Numbered from the stretch's first letter, positions 1-9,826 are shown. The stretch is 64,000 nt of DNA from Streptomyces noursei ATCC 11455 (GCF_001704275.1 NZ_CP011533.1:6510001-6574000), one strand, 5' to 3'. A program made the numbers and translations. Notes: a model not told the origin generated them from the letters alone.

Positions 1-39
1 GTATAGGCCGGTCTCGTCCGCCCCACCTGGGATTTAGTC

Positions 40-79
40 CCGGAAAGGGCCTCTGACCTGCGTCGGAGGCCCTTTCCGG
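40..79. terminator. Strong intrinsic terminator-like hairpin
   Basis: Positions 40-53 and 66-79 are perfect 14-base reverse complements with a 12-base loop. This is a strong stem in an otherwise gene-free stretch at the window edge. It probably ends a transcript (gene or tRNA) lying to the left of the window. Confidence 0.7.
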
Positions 80-108
80 TCTTTCGGGCCCTTGCCCGTT
101 TAGGTAGC

Positions 109-162
109 GGAAAGTCCCCGGAAAGTCCCCCTGACAGACCGGAAAGTCCCCGAAAAGTCCCC
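109..162. repeat. Direct repeats resembling integrase arm sites
   Basis: The 11-mer GGAAAGTCCCC occurs at 109-119, 120-130 and 141-151, with the variant GAAAAGTCCCC at 152-162. Close variants occur at the 3' end of the integrase gene (34074-34095). Reverse-complement variants occur beside the tRNA remnant (31710-31773). Short repeats near attachment sites are typical arm-binding sites of tyrosine integrases; the role here is inferred from these positions. Confidence 0.55.
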
Positions 163-873
163 GGGATGGGCTGCCTGGCGAGCCCTCTGAACAGGCGATT
201 CGACGTATGGCGCCACGGGGGAAGGCACTGTTCGCCGAGAGGCTCGATAACCGGACGGCTGCCGGTCACGTCGCACGTCACACGCCGTGGGAATCAGACG
301 AACACCGGTTGACGAACCGGCGTGCACCGGAACACCGAAACCGCGAGGAGGAGGTGCTCGCCTGTCAGGACGCTGGCCGGCGGCACGACGTACCTGAAGC
401 GCTGACTGGAGCCGCTGCCCGGCAGCGAATGGTGGGCTCCGGCCGACGTGGCCGGGCGCCTGACTCCACCGTTGTCCGGGGGTCGGCAAGTGGAGATTTC
501 ACTGTGGCTGCGCTGTCTGCTCCTCGGCCAGATCGGTGTCCGTGGTGTCTGCTTGCATGGGGCTGCAGCTGCGGCCAGGGCAGCTTGAACATGGGCCACG
601 CCCTCGTGTGTGTCCTGTTCGGCTTCTTCCTGGCGGGGAGTTCCGCAGCGCCGAGCATCAGGGACGGTGTGCAGGGCGCGGTCCAGCTGATCAAAGAGAT
701 CGACTTCTAGACCGACCGTCGGGGCGCTGGCGAGGTTCTGGATCCCCTCCCTTTACCCCTGGGTCCTGACGGTCTTCCACTTCCGGACGTGACGCGAGGA
801 CTCTTGATGAAGCCGATACCAACTGTGCCCCTGAGCCTGGCTGTGGGTACGGCCACCGCCGAGCGAGGGCGTC
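163..873. other. Largely gene-free stretch at island left edge
   Basis: No convincing gene is seen. The open frames here have poor composition and no recognisable product. The only stretch with protein-like character is 591-710 (+), reported separately. The region separates the arm-like repeats from two decayed genes, as expected for degraded DNA at an island border. Confidence 0.5.
591..710 (+). CDS. Possible small hydrophobic protein or gene fragment
   Basis: ATG at 591 opens a 39-residue frame beginning MGHALVCVLFGFFLAGSS, one hydrophobic segment followed by a polar helix-like tail ending EIDF. The hydrophobic run and terminal charges look more protein-like than the surrounding frames. 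There is no clear ribosome binding site and the family is not recognised. It could be the tail of a decayed gene, since the same frame is open upstream with low-quality sequence. Confidence 0.25.
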   Translation: MGHALVCVLFGFFLAGSSAAPSIRDGVQGAVQLIKEIDF

Positions 874-1801
874 GTGAGTCGTAGACCGGCTCTGGACCGG
901 CATCCGGCCCGCGATGACGCTCAGTTGCGGGTGGTGGTCGAGGACGCGGCGATGGGCCGCTGGGAAGGTGCCCGGGGACTGCTGGCTGCAACGGGCGCAG
1001 ACTGGGACCGGCGCATCTTCCGCCTTCAGGTCCTCGCCCGTGTCGGAGCGCGGCTGACGTTTGCTGAAACGTGGGCGCAAGCCGAACCGCAGTCGCCGCA
1101 TGCTCTTGCCCTTCTGGCCCATGTGCTTGCTCTGCGGTCGAGGGCGGGGCCGCAGTGAGGCGATGGAACTGGCATGGGACGCCTGTGACGCAGCCGCCGA
1201 CAGGATGCCGAGCGACCCCTCGCCGTACGTGGTGATGCTCGCATTGACCCGCTTTCACTGGCCTCCCCAGGACCCCGAGCGGCGCGCGACGGTGCGACAG
1301 CTGTGGCAGCAGGTGATCGAGCGCGACCCGTGGAACCGGGAGGCGCACCATGAACTCCTCACCTACCTGTTCCCCTCCTGGCACGGCACCGGAGGGGAGA
1401 TGTTCCACTGGGTGCAGGAACGGTGCACTCACGCCCCGCGCGGCCTGCCGGCGCATGTCCTGCCCCTGGTCGCCCTCGCCGAGTCGCACCGGCAGCGGAT
1501 GGAAGTGGAGGGGCACCAGTACGGACTGACCGTTCACCCCTGGACGGACAATCCGTCGACCTGGCAGGCGTGGGACAACTGGTGGTCCTACCGAGACCCG
1601 AACCGTCCTCACGCCGCATTCCACGAAGACGCTAACTACCTCGCCCACGCACTGTCGTTCGCGAACCGGCATCGCGAAGCCGGTGAAGTCTTCGACGCCA
1701 TCGGCCCGTACGCCACCGACGTGCCATGGAGCTACTGGGGAGACGCCTCAATGCTGTTCAACCGCCACCGCGCCTGGGCTGTCAAAGCCTCCGCGCCGTA
1801 G
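874..1801 (+). pseudogene. TPR-like hypothetical protein, frameshifted
   Basis: Two overlapping frames make one protein. Frame A (GTG 874 to TGA 1158) encodes about 94 residues beginning MSRRPALDR, with a helical repeat-like stretch. Frame B continues from about 1150 to the stop at 1801 with helical repeat-like sequence and Trp-rich motifs. The composite resembles a family of roughly 300-residue Streptomyces proteins of unknown function with tetratricopeptide-like helices. The break lies in the GC-rich run near 1135-1160, where a single-base slip joins LALRSRAG to GRSEAMELAWDAC. This is either a true frameshift or a sequencing slip. The neighbouring permease is also broken, which favours real decay. 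Confidence 0.6.
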
Positions 1802-1871
1802 TCCGCACCGCCGCAACTGAGCCGCAGCCGTCCCATCAGTTAGTGCCGACGAAGATGAAGGAATCACCCGA

Positions 1872-3090
1872 ATGCCCCTGGATATACTGAGCGTTACGCC
1901 TTCGGAAGAAGAGCGTCTCGCCGAACTCGGCATCACCCAGACCCTGGACCGTTCGATGTCCGGGCGTCAGAACTTCGCCGTCTCGTTCACCTTCATCAGC
2001 ATCCTCTCCGGCTGCCTGACCATGTACGGCTTCGGCATGAACACCGGCGGCCCTGCCCTGATCATGTGGGGCTGGGCCATCGTTGGGCTGATGACCCTCT
2101 TCGTCGGGCTGGCCATGGCGGAAGTCTGCTCCAGCTACCCGACGAGCGCCGGCTTGTATTTCTGGGCCCACAAGCTCGCTCCCCACAGGTCGGCGGCTGC
2201 CTGGGCATGGTTCACCGGCTGGTTCAACACCCTCGGCCAGGTCGCCGTCACCGCAGGCATCGAATTCGGCGCCGCCTCATTCCTCAACGCCTACCTGAAT
2301 CTTCAGTTCGGCTACGCCGCCACCCCCGGGCACACCATCACGCTCTTCGGCGTCATCCTGGTGCTGCACGCCGTCGTGAACACCTTCCGTGTGCGCGTCG
2401 TGGGTTTCTTCAACACTGTCAGTGTCTGGTGGCACCTGATCGGCGTGGTAGTGATCGTCGGCGTGCTCCTGCTCGTCCCCGACCACCACCAGTCCCCGAA
2501 GTTCGTGTTCACCGAGTTCGTCAACTCGTCAACAACACTGGCTGGGGCTCTGCCGTCTACGTCGGCTTGATCGGCTTGTTGATGGCCCGGTACACCGTCA
2601 CCGGGTACGACGCCTCCGCCCACATGACGGAGGAGACGAAGAACGCCTCTGTGTAGGGACCGAAGGGCATCGTCCGCTCCATTCTTGTCTCCTGGGCGGC
2701 CGGTTTTGTCCTGCTGTTCGGCCTGACCTTCGCCATCCAGTCCTACACCGGCGCGCTGGAGTCGAAGACGGGGGTGCCGCCGGCGCAGATCTTCATGGAC
2801 GCTTTGGGCAAGAGCGCAGGCAACATGATGTTGCTTATCGTCATCGGCGCCCAGCTGTTCTGCGGCATGGCATCGGTGACGGCCAACTCCCGGATGATCT
2901 ACGCCTTCTCCCGCGACGATGCCCTGCCCTTCTCCAAGGTGTGGCACAAGCTGCACCCGGGGACTCGGACCCCGACCAACGCGGTCTGGCTCGCCGCCGG
3001 CGGCGCCTTCGTCCTCGGCCTGCCCTACCTGTTCAACAGCACACTCGCTGACCACGGCGGCAGCGACGTCCGAGGGGCTCTACGAGGCGG
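1872..3090 (+). pseudogene. Amino-acid permease (APC family), broken
   Basis: The start at 1872 gives about 220 residues of an APC-superfamily amino-acid/GABA permease with several transmembrane segments, including an N-terminal region with SGRQNFAVSFTFISILSG. The frame shifts near 2525. The correct frame continues with YVGLIGLLMARYTVTGYDAS and the conserved MTEETKNAS loop, then meets an in-frame TAG at 2654-2656. It continues with further membrane helices (including NSRMIYAFSRDDALPF) to about 3060, where homology stops abruptly just before the convergent asparagine synthetase gene. A frameshift, a nonsense codon and loss of the last helices mark a dead gene. The abrupt end is a likely junction with the biosynthetic locus. 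Confidence 0.8.
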
Positions 3091-3100
3091 CCGGCTGGCG

Positions 3101-4927
3101 TCAGAGTTTCAGTTCGTGGGTCTCCAGCCAGCTGTTGAGCTGCACCATGAATTCAAGCCCGGTGCGCGACGGCCAGCCGTCCGTATTCTGTCGACCGGAA
3201 CCATCGTGATCGATAAAGGAATACACCGGGACGCTGGGGTCGGCGGCCAGCCGATCGAATTCGGCGCGCAGTGCGGAATCGTAGCGCGGATCGTGGCTTA
3301 TCGGATACGCGCTCTTCTTCCGTTCCACGATGCTGTTCGGGAGTAGATCGCGGGTCGCTGCCCGCAACAGACTCTTTTCTCTTCCGTCGAAGAACTTCAT
3401 CGACCATGGCACATTGAAGGCGTATTCGACGAGCCGGTGGTCACAGAACGGTACGCGTACTTCGAGTCCGACCGCCATGCTCATCCGATCTTTCCGGTCG
3501 AGTAAAAACGGCACGAAGCGGGTGATACTGAGATAGCTCACCTCTCGAATGCGTCGCTCCATGGCATCTTCACCGGGCAGTACCGGTACCTCGGCCAGTG
3601 CTTCGGAATACCGCTGGGCACGGTAGCCTTCGATATCCAGCCCGGCGACCAATCCCGGGTCCAACAACCCTGAGAGCATGGGCATCAGGTCGTATCCGGC
3701 GGCCACCCAGGGGAAGGTGTTCGCGTTGCGCAGCTCCGAAACGTGGAACCATACATAGCCCCCGAACAGTTCGTCGGCTGCCTCTCCGGACAGGGCCACC
3801 GTTGACCGCTCGCGAATCGCCCGGAACAACAAGTACAGCGAGGCGTATCCGTCACCGAGCATCGCGGCGGGCGAATCGTATGCCTTCGGCACTATGGCCC
3901 GGATGCGTGGGTCGGTGAGTTCTTCGAGGTTGAGCACCAGATTGGTGTGGTCAGCGGCCACATGGCCGGCCATCTCGGTGGCGAATGGGGCATCCGGGGA
4001 ATTGTGTACCACGTTCGCGGTGAAATCCCGCTCGTTCCCGGCGAAGTCGACAGAGAACGAACGAACCGGGCCTGCCCCGCGTTCGGCGAGCGAACGGGCG
4101 GCCAGGGCGGTCACCGCGCTGGAATCCAGCCCACCGGAAAGCAGGGTGCACAGCGGGACATCGGCGATGAGCTGACGTTCGATGACGTCTTCGAGCAGCT
4201 CGCGCACCGTCCGCACGGTGGTGTCCACATCATCGGTGTGTTCGCGCGCCTCTAGTGCCCAATAACGCTGGATACGCAATCCCGCGCGGCCGAGGCGGAG
4301 CAGGTGACCGGGGCGGAGTTCATACATGCCATGGAAAATCGCGTGTTCCGGGGTTTTGACGCCTGCCAGCAGTTCGCGCAGCCCGTCTTGGTCCACGACC
4401 GGGCGCACCTCAGGATGCGCGAGTATAGTTTTGGCCTCCGAGCCGAACAGCAGCCCGCGCCTTGTGGGGTAGTAGTACAGCGGTTTGATGCCGAGCCGGT
4501 CGCGCACGAGTACCAGCTCCTCGGTGCGGGCGTCCCAGATACCGAACGCGAACATTCCTTTCAGCTTGTCCGCCATGGCCGCCCCCCATTGCAGATAGGC
4601 GTGCAGGACGACCTCGGTATCGCTTTCGGTACGGAAACGGTGCCCGAGCTGGCGCAGCTCCGCGCGTAACTCGCGGTAGTTGTACACCTCGCCGCTGTAG
4701 GTGACGGCCACCAGCGTGCGGCCGTCGTGTTCGACGGTCATCGGCTGGACCCCGCCTTCCAGATCAATCACCGCAAGGCGCCGGTGGCCCAAGCCGATAT
4801 GGGTGTCTGTCCAGTACCCCTGCGCGTCCGGTCCCCGACAGGCCATCGTGTCGGCCATGTCCCGCAGCACGCCCTGCGCGCTGCTCATATCCCGCTCGAA
4901 ATCCACCCAGCCCGTTATGCCGCACAT
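3101..4927 (-). CDS. asnB: Asparagine synthetase (glutamine-hydrolysing)
   Basis: The gene encodes 608 residues. The N-terminal class II glutamine amidotransferase domain (about 1-210) has the nucleophile Cys2 right after the initiator Met (MCGITGW). RLAVIDLEGG and SDTEVVLHAY follow. The ATP-pyrophosphatase domain carries the PP-loop SGGLDSS at residues 264-270. The family makes asparagine or amidates a carboxyl group through an acyl-adenylate, using ammonia channelled from glutamine. The length is normal for the family. It is last in a minus-strand run after an MFS exporter and a P450, so a tailoring amidation of the cluster product is plausible, but primary asparagine synthesis cannot be excluded. 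The DNA looks less GC-rich than its surroundings, suggesting recent transfer. Confidence 0.9.
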   Translation of the reverse strand: MCGITGWVDFERDMSSAQGVLRDMADTMACRGPDAQGYWTDTHIGLGHRRLAVIDLEGGVQPMTVEHDGRTLVAVTYSGEVYNYRELRAELRQLGHRFRTESDTEVVLHAYLQWGAAMADKLKGMFAFGIWDARTEELVLVRDRLGIKPLYYYPTRRGLLFGSEAKTILAHPEVRPVVDQDGLRELLAGVKTPEHAIFHGMYELRPGHLLRLGRAGLRIQRYWALEAREHTDDVDTTVRTVRELLEDVIERQLIADVPLCTLLSGGLDSSAVTALAARSLAERGAGPVRSFSVDFAGNERDFTANVVHNSPDAPFATEMAGHVAADHTNLVLNLEELTDPRIRAIVPKAYDSPAAMLGDGYASLYLLFRAIRERSTVALSGEAADELFGGYVWFHVSELRNANTFPWVAAGYDLMPMLSGLLDPGLVAGLDIEGYRAQRYSEALAEVPVLPGEDAMERRIREVSYLSITRFVPFLLDRKDRMSMAVGLEVRVPFCDHRLVEYAFNVPWSMKFFDGREKSLLRAATRDLLPNSIVERKKSAYPISHDPRYDSALRAEFDRLAADPSVPVYSFIDHDGSGRQNTDGWPSRTGLEFMVQLNSWLETHELKL

Positions 4928-5040
4928 GAAATCCTCGCTCTCTCCTCGATTTGCGTCAGGCCAGTCGGCGGCGAATCGCCTGAGAACAGTGGCAAAGGTT
5001 TGTCCGGTCGGAAATGCATGGTTCGGAGGTTGCGGGGCTC

Positions 5041-6261
5041 TTACCAGGTAACCGGGAATTCATGGATGCCGTAGATGTCCGCGTCATTCTTGAATGATAA
5101 ATCCTCGGTCGGTATTGCAGAGCGCAATGTGGGGATGCGTCGTAGCAGGGTCGCGTAGACGATTTCCAGCTCCATTCGGGCAAGGTTTTGCCCGAGGCAT
5201 TGGTGTGCTCCGTAACCGAACGCCAGTTGGTGACGGGCTCTGCGCTGTATATCCAGCTCGTTGCCGTCGGGAAATAAAGCAGGATCGCGGTTGGCTACGT
5301 TGCAGAGTGCGACAAGGACATCTCCTTCCTTTATCAGGGTGCCGCCGAGTTCGACGTCCTCGGTGGCCACGCGCGTGGGGATGAACTCGGCGATGGTGAA
5401 ATAGCGCAGGAGCTCTTCCACGGCGACCGGGATTTTACTCGGATCCGCGCGCAGGATTTCCGCGTCGTTCGGGCGATCGATCAGGATCATGGCTCCGAGT
5501 GAGATCATGTTCGCGGTGGTCTCGTGCCCGGCGACCAGGAGAAGGAACGCCATGCGTACCAAATCTTCGTGCCGATATGTGCCTGCTTCGCGTAATTTCA
5601 CGATCTGTCGTCCGAGCAGATCGTCGGTCGGCTCGACCTCTTTCCTGGTGATGAGATCGCTGAGGAACTCAAGGAGTTCATCGAGCGCGCACAGGCGCTC
5701 CTCGGCCGAAGCGCCGCGCAGGAGCAGCTTGTTGGAGCGGGCCTGGAAGAACTCATGGCCTTCGTAGGGCACGCCCAGTTGCTCGCAGATCACCAGGGAG
5801 GGAACGGGCAGTGAAAGTGCGCCGACCAGGTCCACTGGATTCGGTCCGGCCAGCATCGAGTCAATGCGGTCATCCACAATCTGCTGAATGCGCGGCTGCA
5901 ATGCTTTCATGCGTTTCAGGGTAAATTCTCCGGTCACCGAGCGGCGGGCGTCCCGGTGTTCCGTCCCGTCCATGGAAATCATCGTGCGGCGGAAATTTCC
6001 CGGCTGTCCGTCGACCTGGAACGGAAAACCCTGCTTTTCCCGGTCGGCGCTGAACCGGCTGTCGGCGAGCATGGTGCGGATATCGGAGTGGTTGCTCACC
6101 GCCCAGACCGGTGCACCGGGCGCCAGGGTCGCCAAGGTGACCTGGGCGGGGTGGCCCTGCTGCTGGAATCCGATGTGCTGCGCATTCGGGGAGTGTGGGC
6201 AGCTGCGGGCGATTTCCAATTCTTGAACGTGCGCTGTCGAGGCGTGTTTCGAAGTGGTCAC
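5041..6261 (-). CDS. Cytochrome P450
   Basis: The 406-residue soluble bacterial P450 has I-helix AGHETTA at 244-250, the ExxR motif EELLR at 282-286, and haem-binding FGYGAHQC with the thiolate Cys at 355. GTG at 6261 is chosen because AGGGA lies about eight bases upstream; the longer open frame to 6516 has no family similarity. The family hydroxylates or oxidatively couples small molecules using ferredoxin-delivered electrons; no ferredoxin gene is seen nearby. It lies 50 bp after the MFS gene and before asnB, consistent with a tailoring enzyme. Hydroxylation of an aryl or pyridine starter acid is one possibility (inference). Confidence 0.92.
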   Translation of the reverse strand: MTTSKHASTAHVQELEIARSCPHSPNAQHIGFQQQGHPAQVTLATLAPGAPVWAVSNHSDIRTMLADSRFSADREKQGFPFQVDGQPGNFRRTMISMDGTEHRDARRSVTGEFTLKRMKALQPRIQQIVDDRIDSMLAGPNPVDLVGALSLPVPSLVICEQLGVPYEGHEFFQARSNKLLLRGASAEERLCALDELLEFLSDLITRKEVEPTDDLLGRQIVKLREAGTYRHEDLVRMAFLLLVAGHETTANMISLGAMILIDRPNDAEILRADPSKIPVAVEELLRYFTIAEFIPTRVATEDVELGGTLIKEGDVLVALCNVANRDPALFPDGNELDIQRRARHQLAFGYGAHQCLGQNLARMELEIVYATLLRRIPTLRSAIPTEDLSFKNDADIYGIHEFPVTW

Positions 6262-6310
6262 GGGCTTCCCTTTCTCAGGCACGTACGTCGAGGGACACAA
6301 CGCGGCGGAC

Positions 6311-7546
6311 TCAGGATTGGCCGGCCGGCTCGCCGTGGCCCTGCCACGGCCGGGCGAGCGTGAGCAGAGCCACCGCGGAGAGGAGAACAGAGCCCAGCAC
6401 CACGACGGCCGTTGACATGGCGGTGGTGTTGCCCAGAACACCGGGCAGAGGCGCGGCCGCGGCGCCGAGCACGAACTGGGCGCCACCGAGCATGCCGGAA
6501 GCGGCTCCGGGGGCATCGCTACCGACCGCGAGGACGATGGTGGTCGACGCGGGCAGCAGGAGCCCGAACCCGAAGGTGAAGCCGAACAGGCAGGCCCATG
6601 TGGCCGGGAACGTGCTGATGCCGATGCCGAGCAGGGCCACCAGCGTGATCAGGGAGACGACGGTGAGGGCTACGCCGATGGCGAGCAGGGAGTTGAGACG
6701 TACGCGCCCGGCCAGCCGTCCGAATATTGCACCGGCCACCACGGTGCCGACGGCGTTCGTGGCGAAGACGAGGCTGTACGCAGTGGGCGACAGGCCGTAG
6801 GCACCTTCGAAGACGAAGGGCGATCCAGTGATGTACGCGAACAGGGCGGCCAGTCCACACCCCATGACGAGGAGATAGCCGACCATTTCGCGACGCCTGA
6901 GCAGTCCGCCCATCGCGGCGAACACGGATCGCAGACCGCCGGCCCGGCGCCGCTCGACGGGCAGTGATTCGGGAACCCACGCCCAGACCGCGGTCATCAA
7001 CAGCAGCCCGGTCACGGCCAGCGCCACGAACACCAGGCGCCATGAGCCAACGTCGAGAAGGATGCCTCCGGCCACCGGCGCCAGAACCGGCGCGGTCGAC
7101 CCGATCACGCTCAGTGTCGTGAGCTGGCGTGCTGCGCGGGTGCCGGTGAACCGGTCGCTGACGACCGCCCGTCCGATGACGATCCCTGCGCTGCCCGCGA
7201 TCCCCTGCAGCAGCCGGGCCATGTCGAACACGGCGATGGACGGGGCGAGCGCGCAGACCAGGGACAGCACGCTGAACATGCCGCAGCCGGCCAGGAGCAG
7301 GCGTCGCCGCCCCATCGCGTCGCTAACTGGGCCGAGCACGACCTGGCCGACGGCGAGCCCGACGAGGCAGGCCGTCAGGGAGAGTTGGACGTCCGTTTTC
7401 GAGGTTCCGAACGAGGTGACGATCTCCGGGAAGCCGGGCGCGTACATGTCGATGGCGAACGGCGACACCGCCGAGAGTCCGCCAAGGACGATGATCAAAC
7501 GCCCCGTTCCGGTCCGAGGGGGCGCGGTGTCGATGCTGACGGTCAT
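6311..7546 (-). CDS. MFS efflux transporter, Bcr/CflA type
   Basis: The 411-residue, 12-helix major facilitator resembles Bcr/CflA drug exporters: SPFAIDMYAPGFPEI in helix 1 and the loop 2-3 signature GPVSDAMGRRRLLLAG. ATG 7546 starts the family-like sequence MTVSIDTAPP; the upstream open frame is arginine-rich noise. It begins the probable MFS-P450-asnB transcript, 213 bp after the AraC regulator on the same strand. A role in exporting the locus product is likely, because exporters of this family are commonly clustered with small-molecule or siderophore pathways. A second Bcr/CflA gene lies at 62158-63483 in an unrelated context. Confidence 0.88.
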   Translation of the reverse strand: MTVSIDTAPPRTGTGRLIIVLGGLSAVSPFAIDMYAPGFPEIVTSFGTSKTDVQLSLTACLVGLAVGQVVLGPVSDAMGRRRLLLAGCGMFSVLSLVCALAPSIAVFDMARLLQGIAGSAGIVIGRAVVSDRFTGTRAARQLTTLSVIGSTAPVLAPVAGGILLDVGSWRLVFVALAVTGLLLMTAVWAWVPESLPVERRRAGGLRSVFAAMGGLLRRREMVGYLLVMGCGLAALFAYITGSPFVFEGAYGLSPTAYSLVFATNAVGTVVAGAIFGRLAGRVRLNSLLAIGVALTVVSLITLVALLGIGISTFPATWACLFGFTFGFGLLLPASTTIVLAVGSDAPGAASGMLGGAQFVLGAAAAPLPGVLGNTTAMSTAVVVLGSVLLSAVALLTLARPWQGHGEPAGQS

Positions 7547-7759
7547 CGGTCTCCATCCGTGAGTCCTGCGGTGAGGGAAACCTGAGCATGCGGGAAGGCT
7601 GCCCTGTGCCGTGTCGCGGCTGCCGACGCGACCGCGCCGGGGCCGTCGCCGCCACTGGCCGGTGCGGCCGCTACGCGTCACATCGTCGGCGCGGGGCCCG
7701 TGCCGCGGTGTGGAGCAAGGGGCCCGAGGGTGTGGAGAGCGGTGCTTCCGCGGCGGGCG

Positions 7760-8782
7760 TCAGGAGTGCGCCCGCCTGAACCGGGCGGGGGAGACGCCCC
7801 GGTCGCGCCGGAAGGCGTAGCCAAAGTTGGTGGGCGAGGCGTAGCCGACCTCGTGCCCGATCCGGGCCACCGGCCAGTCGGTCTCGACGAGCAGAGCCGC
7901 GGCCCGGTCGAGGCAGCGACGCCGGTGGTACTCCCTTACCGATGTCCCGTACAGCGCGCGGAACCCGGTGGTGAGGCGCCGGACCGACATCGACGACGCG
8001 CGGGCCAGGTCGGCCAGCGTGGGCGGTGCGTGGCGTTGCTGCCAGAGCAGTTCGGGGACACGGCGCAGCGCGGCCACCTCGTGGTCGTCCAGGGCGCGGT
8101 CCCCGGCGCCCGCGGACGGCCCGGTGAGCGTGAGCCCGTCGATCAGTGCGGCCAGCGCCGCCGCGAGCCGGGATTCCATGAACAGCAGGCGCCCCGGGTT
8201 CGACCGCCGGTGCAGGAAGAGCTCCTCCAGGGGCCCGGACACCGGGCGCAGTGCGGCGGACCGGCCCAGATAGCGCTCGCGCGCGACGTTCTCCGGTCCG
8301 ATGGCGGGGAGGGCACCGGCGCCGACGCTTCCGAGATAGGACTCCAACCCGGTCCAGGTCCCGGTGATCGACACCGCTCGGTACCGCTCGCCGTCGCCGT
8401 GTGCGACGACACCCTCGGTGGCGCACCGGGGGCTCAGCGACACCGAGCCGGCGTGCAGGGCGCCGGTGCCGGCGTCGGCCTCGCTGACCTGCATGCGTCC
8501 GTCGACGCAGTGCTCCAGCTCGAAGTGGTCACCAGGGAAGGTGTATCCGACCTGGTGCCCTCCGACGAACGCGACGTCGTAGCGCACTATGTGGAACCCG
8601 CTGCGTAACGACGTCACCTCGATCGTGCCGTCGCCGACCTCCGGCCGGAGCCGGTGCCGGACGGTGCCGTCCCGGCCCTCGTCGGCCTGGGCGATCGATG
8701 CGTAGTACGCCGCGTACGTCGCGTCCAACGCGGTGGAACCGGCCGCGCCGATGAGCTGGTGAAACCGGGTCATAGTGCGCAC
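7760..8782 (-). CDS. AraC-family transcriptional regulator
   Basis: The 340-residue protein has an N-terminal AraC-binding/cupin-like region and a C-terminal double helix-turn-helix (about 245-335) with the typical tail IGHEVGYASPTNFGYAFRR. The overall layout is like AraC regulators of siderophore and iron genes. GTG 8782 has a good ribosome site (GGAAGG, spacing five); ATG 8773 is an alternative. The gene sits between fecB and the exporter-P450-asnB run, all on the minus strand, so it probably controls these genes in response to a ligand such as the siderophore. A partial iron-box-like sequence overlaps its ribosome site (8783-8797). Confidence 0.88.
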   Translation of the reverse strand: MRTMTRFHQLIGAAGSTALDATYAAYYASIAQADEGRDGTVRHRLRPEVGDGTIEVTSLRSGFHIVRYDVAFVGGHQVGYTFPGDHFELEHCVDGRMQVSEADAGTGALHAGSVSLSPRCATEGVVAHGDGERYRAVSITGTWTGLESYLGSVGAGALPAIGPENVARERYLGRSAALRPVSGPLEELFLHRRSNPGRLLFMESRLAAALAALIDGLTLTGPSAGAGDRALDDHEVAALRRVPELLWQQRHAPPTLADLARASSMSVRRLTTGFRALYGTSVREYHRRRCLDRAAALLVETDWPVARIGHEVGYASPTNFGYAFRRDRGVSPARFRRAHS

Positions 8783-8797
8783 GTTAGCCTTCCCTCA
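8783..8797. promoter_or_regulatory. Weak iron-box-like site before AraC gene
   Basis: The sequence CGTTAGCCTTCCCT resembles the actinobacterial IdeR/DmdR operator core AGGTTAGNCTNACCT, with mismatches in the outer half-sites. It overlaps the ribosome binding site of the AraC gene, so it may be coincidental or may act as a road-block operator. Confidence 0.35.
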
Positions 8798-8821
8798 GCG
8801 CTGTGAACATCTACTTCTCTG

Positions 8822-9826
8822 TCAGGCGATACGCGGCCGGGCGTCGGTGAGTGATCTGGTGAGCGAGTCGTAGACCCGCGCCATGCCGTGGTGGCTTAGG
8901 TTGGGCTCCGGGTTCCACGGGCCGAGCTGACCGGCGCGGACGGCGGGGAGGCTCCGCCACAGGCCATTGGCGCTCAAATCCGCTGCCTGAAGGCTGCTGG
9001 AGCGCACGTCGAGGAGGATGAGGTCGGCCGGATAGCGGTCGACGAGCTCCCAGGAGAGCTTTTCCATGTAACGGGTGCCGCCGGTGGGTTTGACGACGTC
9101 CAGGCCGAGGCCTGCGAAATCGCCGATCGACGGGAATCCCGCTTTGCTGACCCTGATGCCGTCCTGGTCGGCCGAGGCGAAGAGGACCCGTAGCCCGGGC
9201 TTGCCGGCGATGGCCCGGCGGGCCCTGTCGCGGGCGGCGGTGTAGGCCGCCTTCCCGCGTCGCAGCTCCGGTGTGGTGAAGTCGGCTCCGAGGGCGGCGG
9301 CGAGGTCGGCGTAACGCCGCACGGCAGTGCCGACCCTGGCTCCGTAGACCTCTATGGACACTACAGGGGCCAGCTTTTCGGTGAGTTCGAGGCTGCTCGG
9401 GTCGATCTGGGGCGCACCGTACTGGAGGGGGTCGACGACGAGCTCCGGGTGCAGCCTCCCCAGCCGCTCGACACTGATATGCCCCCAGGTGGCGCCGACC
9501 GTGGCCACGCGACTCAGGTCCACCTCGCCGAGTACGGTGACGTCCTTGTTGCCCCCCTGCTTCCGTAAGGCGCCATAGACGCCGACCGGGCGGATTCCGT
9601 AGTCCCACAGGGCCGCGGCCGCGGTGGCATAGGCCACGATGCGCCGCGGGCGGTTCGCCAGCCGGACCGTCCGGTGGGCGTCATCTGAGAAGCTCCAGGT
9701 GCTTTCGCGGACCGGGGCGGTCTGTCTACGGCCGGCCTCCGGGGGCGAGCAGCCCGCCGTGCCGAGCGCGAAGAGTCCGAGGGCGCCGGCGGTCAGGAAC
9801 CGGCGACGGTCGGGCAGGGGCGGCAT
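8822..9826 (-). CDS. Siderophore-binding lipoprotein (FecB/FepB-like)
   Basis: The 334-residue periplasmic-binding-protein-like lipoprotein begins with a twin-arginine signal (DRRRFLTAG) and a lipobox ending TAGC, so it is probably exported by Tat and lipid-anchored outside the membrane. The mature part is a class III metal/siderophore-binding fold with RPRRIVAYATAAAALWDYGI, IDPSSLELTEKLAPVVSI and a C-terminal WELVDRYPADLILLD. ATG 9826 is chosen because GAGGAG lies six bases upstream. It is divergent from the permease-ATPase genes across an iron box. It should deliver ferric siderophore to the FecCD permease encoded at 9983-12093. Confidence 0.92.
   Translation of the reverse strand: MPPLPDRRRFLTAGALGLFALGTAGCSPPEAGRRQTAPVRESTWSFSDDAHRTVRLANRPRRIVAYATAAAALWDYGIRPVGVYGALRKQGGNKDVTVLGEVDLSRVATVGATWGHISVERLGRLHPELVVDPLQYGAPQIDPSSLELTEKLAPVVSIEVYGARVGTAVRRYADLAAALGADFTTPELRRGKAAYTAARDRARRAIAGKPGLRVLFASADQDGIRVSKAGFPSIGDFAGLGLDVVKPTGGTRYMEKLSWELVDRYPADLILLDVRSSSLQAADLSANGLWRSLPAVRAGQLGPWNPEPNLSHHGMARVYDSLTRSLTDARPRIA

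Noticed and set aside
109-162. CRISPR-like array of GGAAAGTCCCC repeats
   Set aside because: Repeats are only 11 bases, spacers are 0-10 bases and unequal, and no cas genes are present. Integrase arm sites fit better.
1135-1160. Programmed frameshift in the TPR-like gene
   Set aside because: No slippery heptamer with stimulatory structure is evident, and the adjacent permease is plainly decayed, so mutation or sequence error is likelier.
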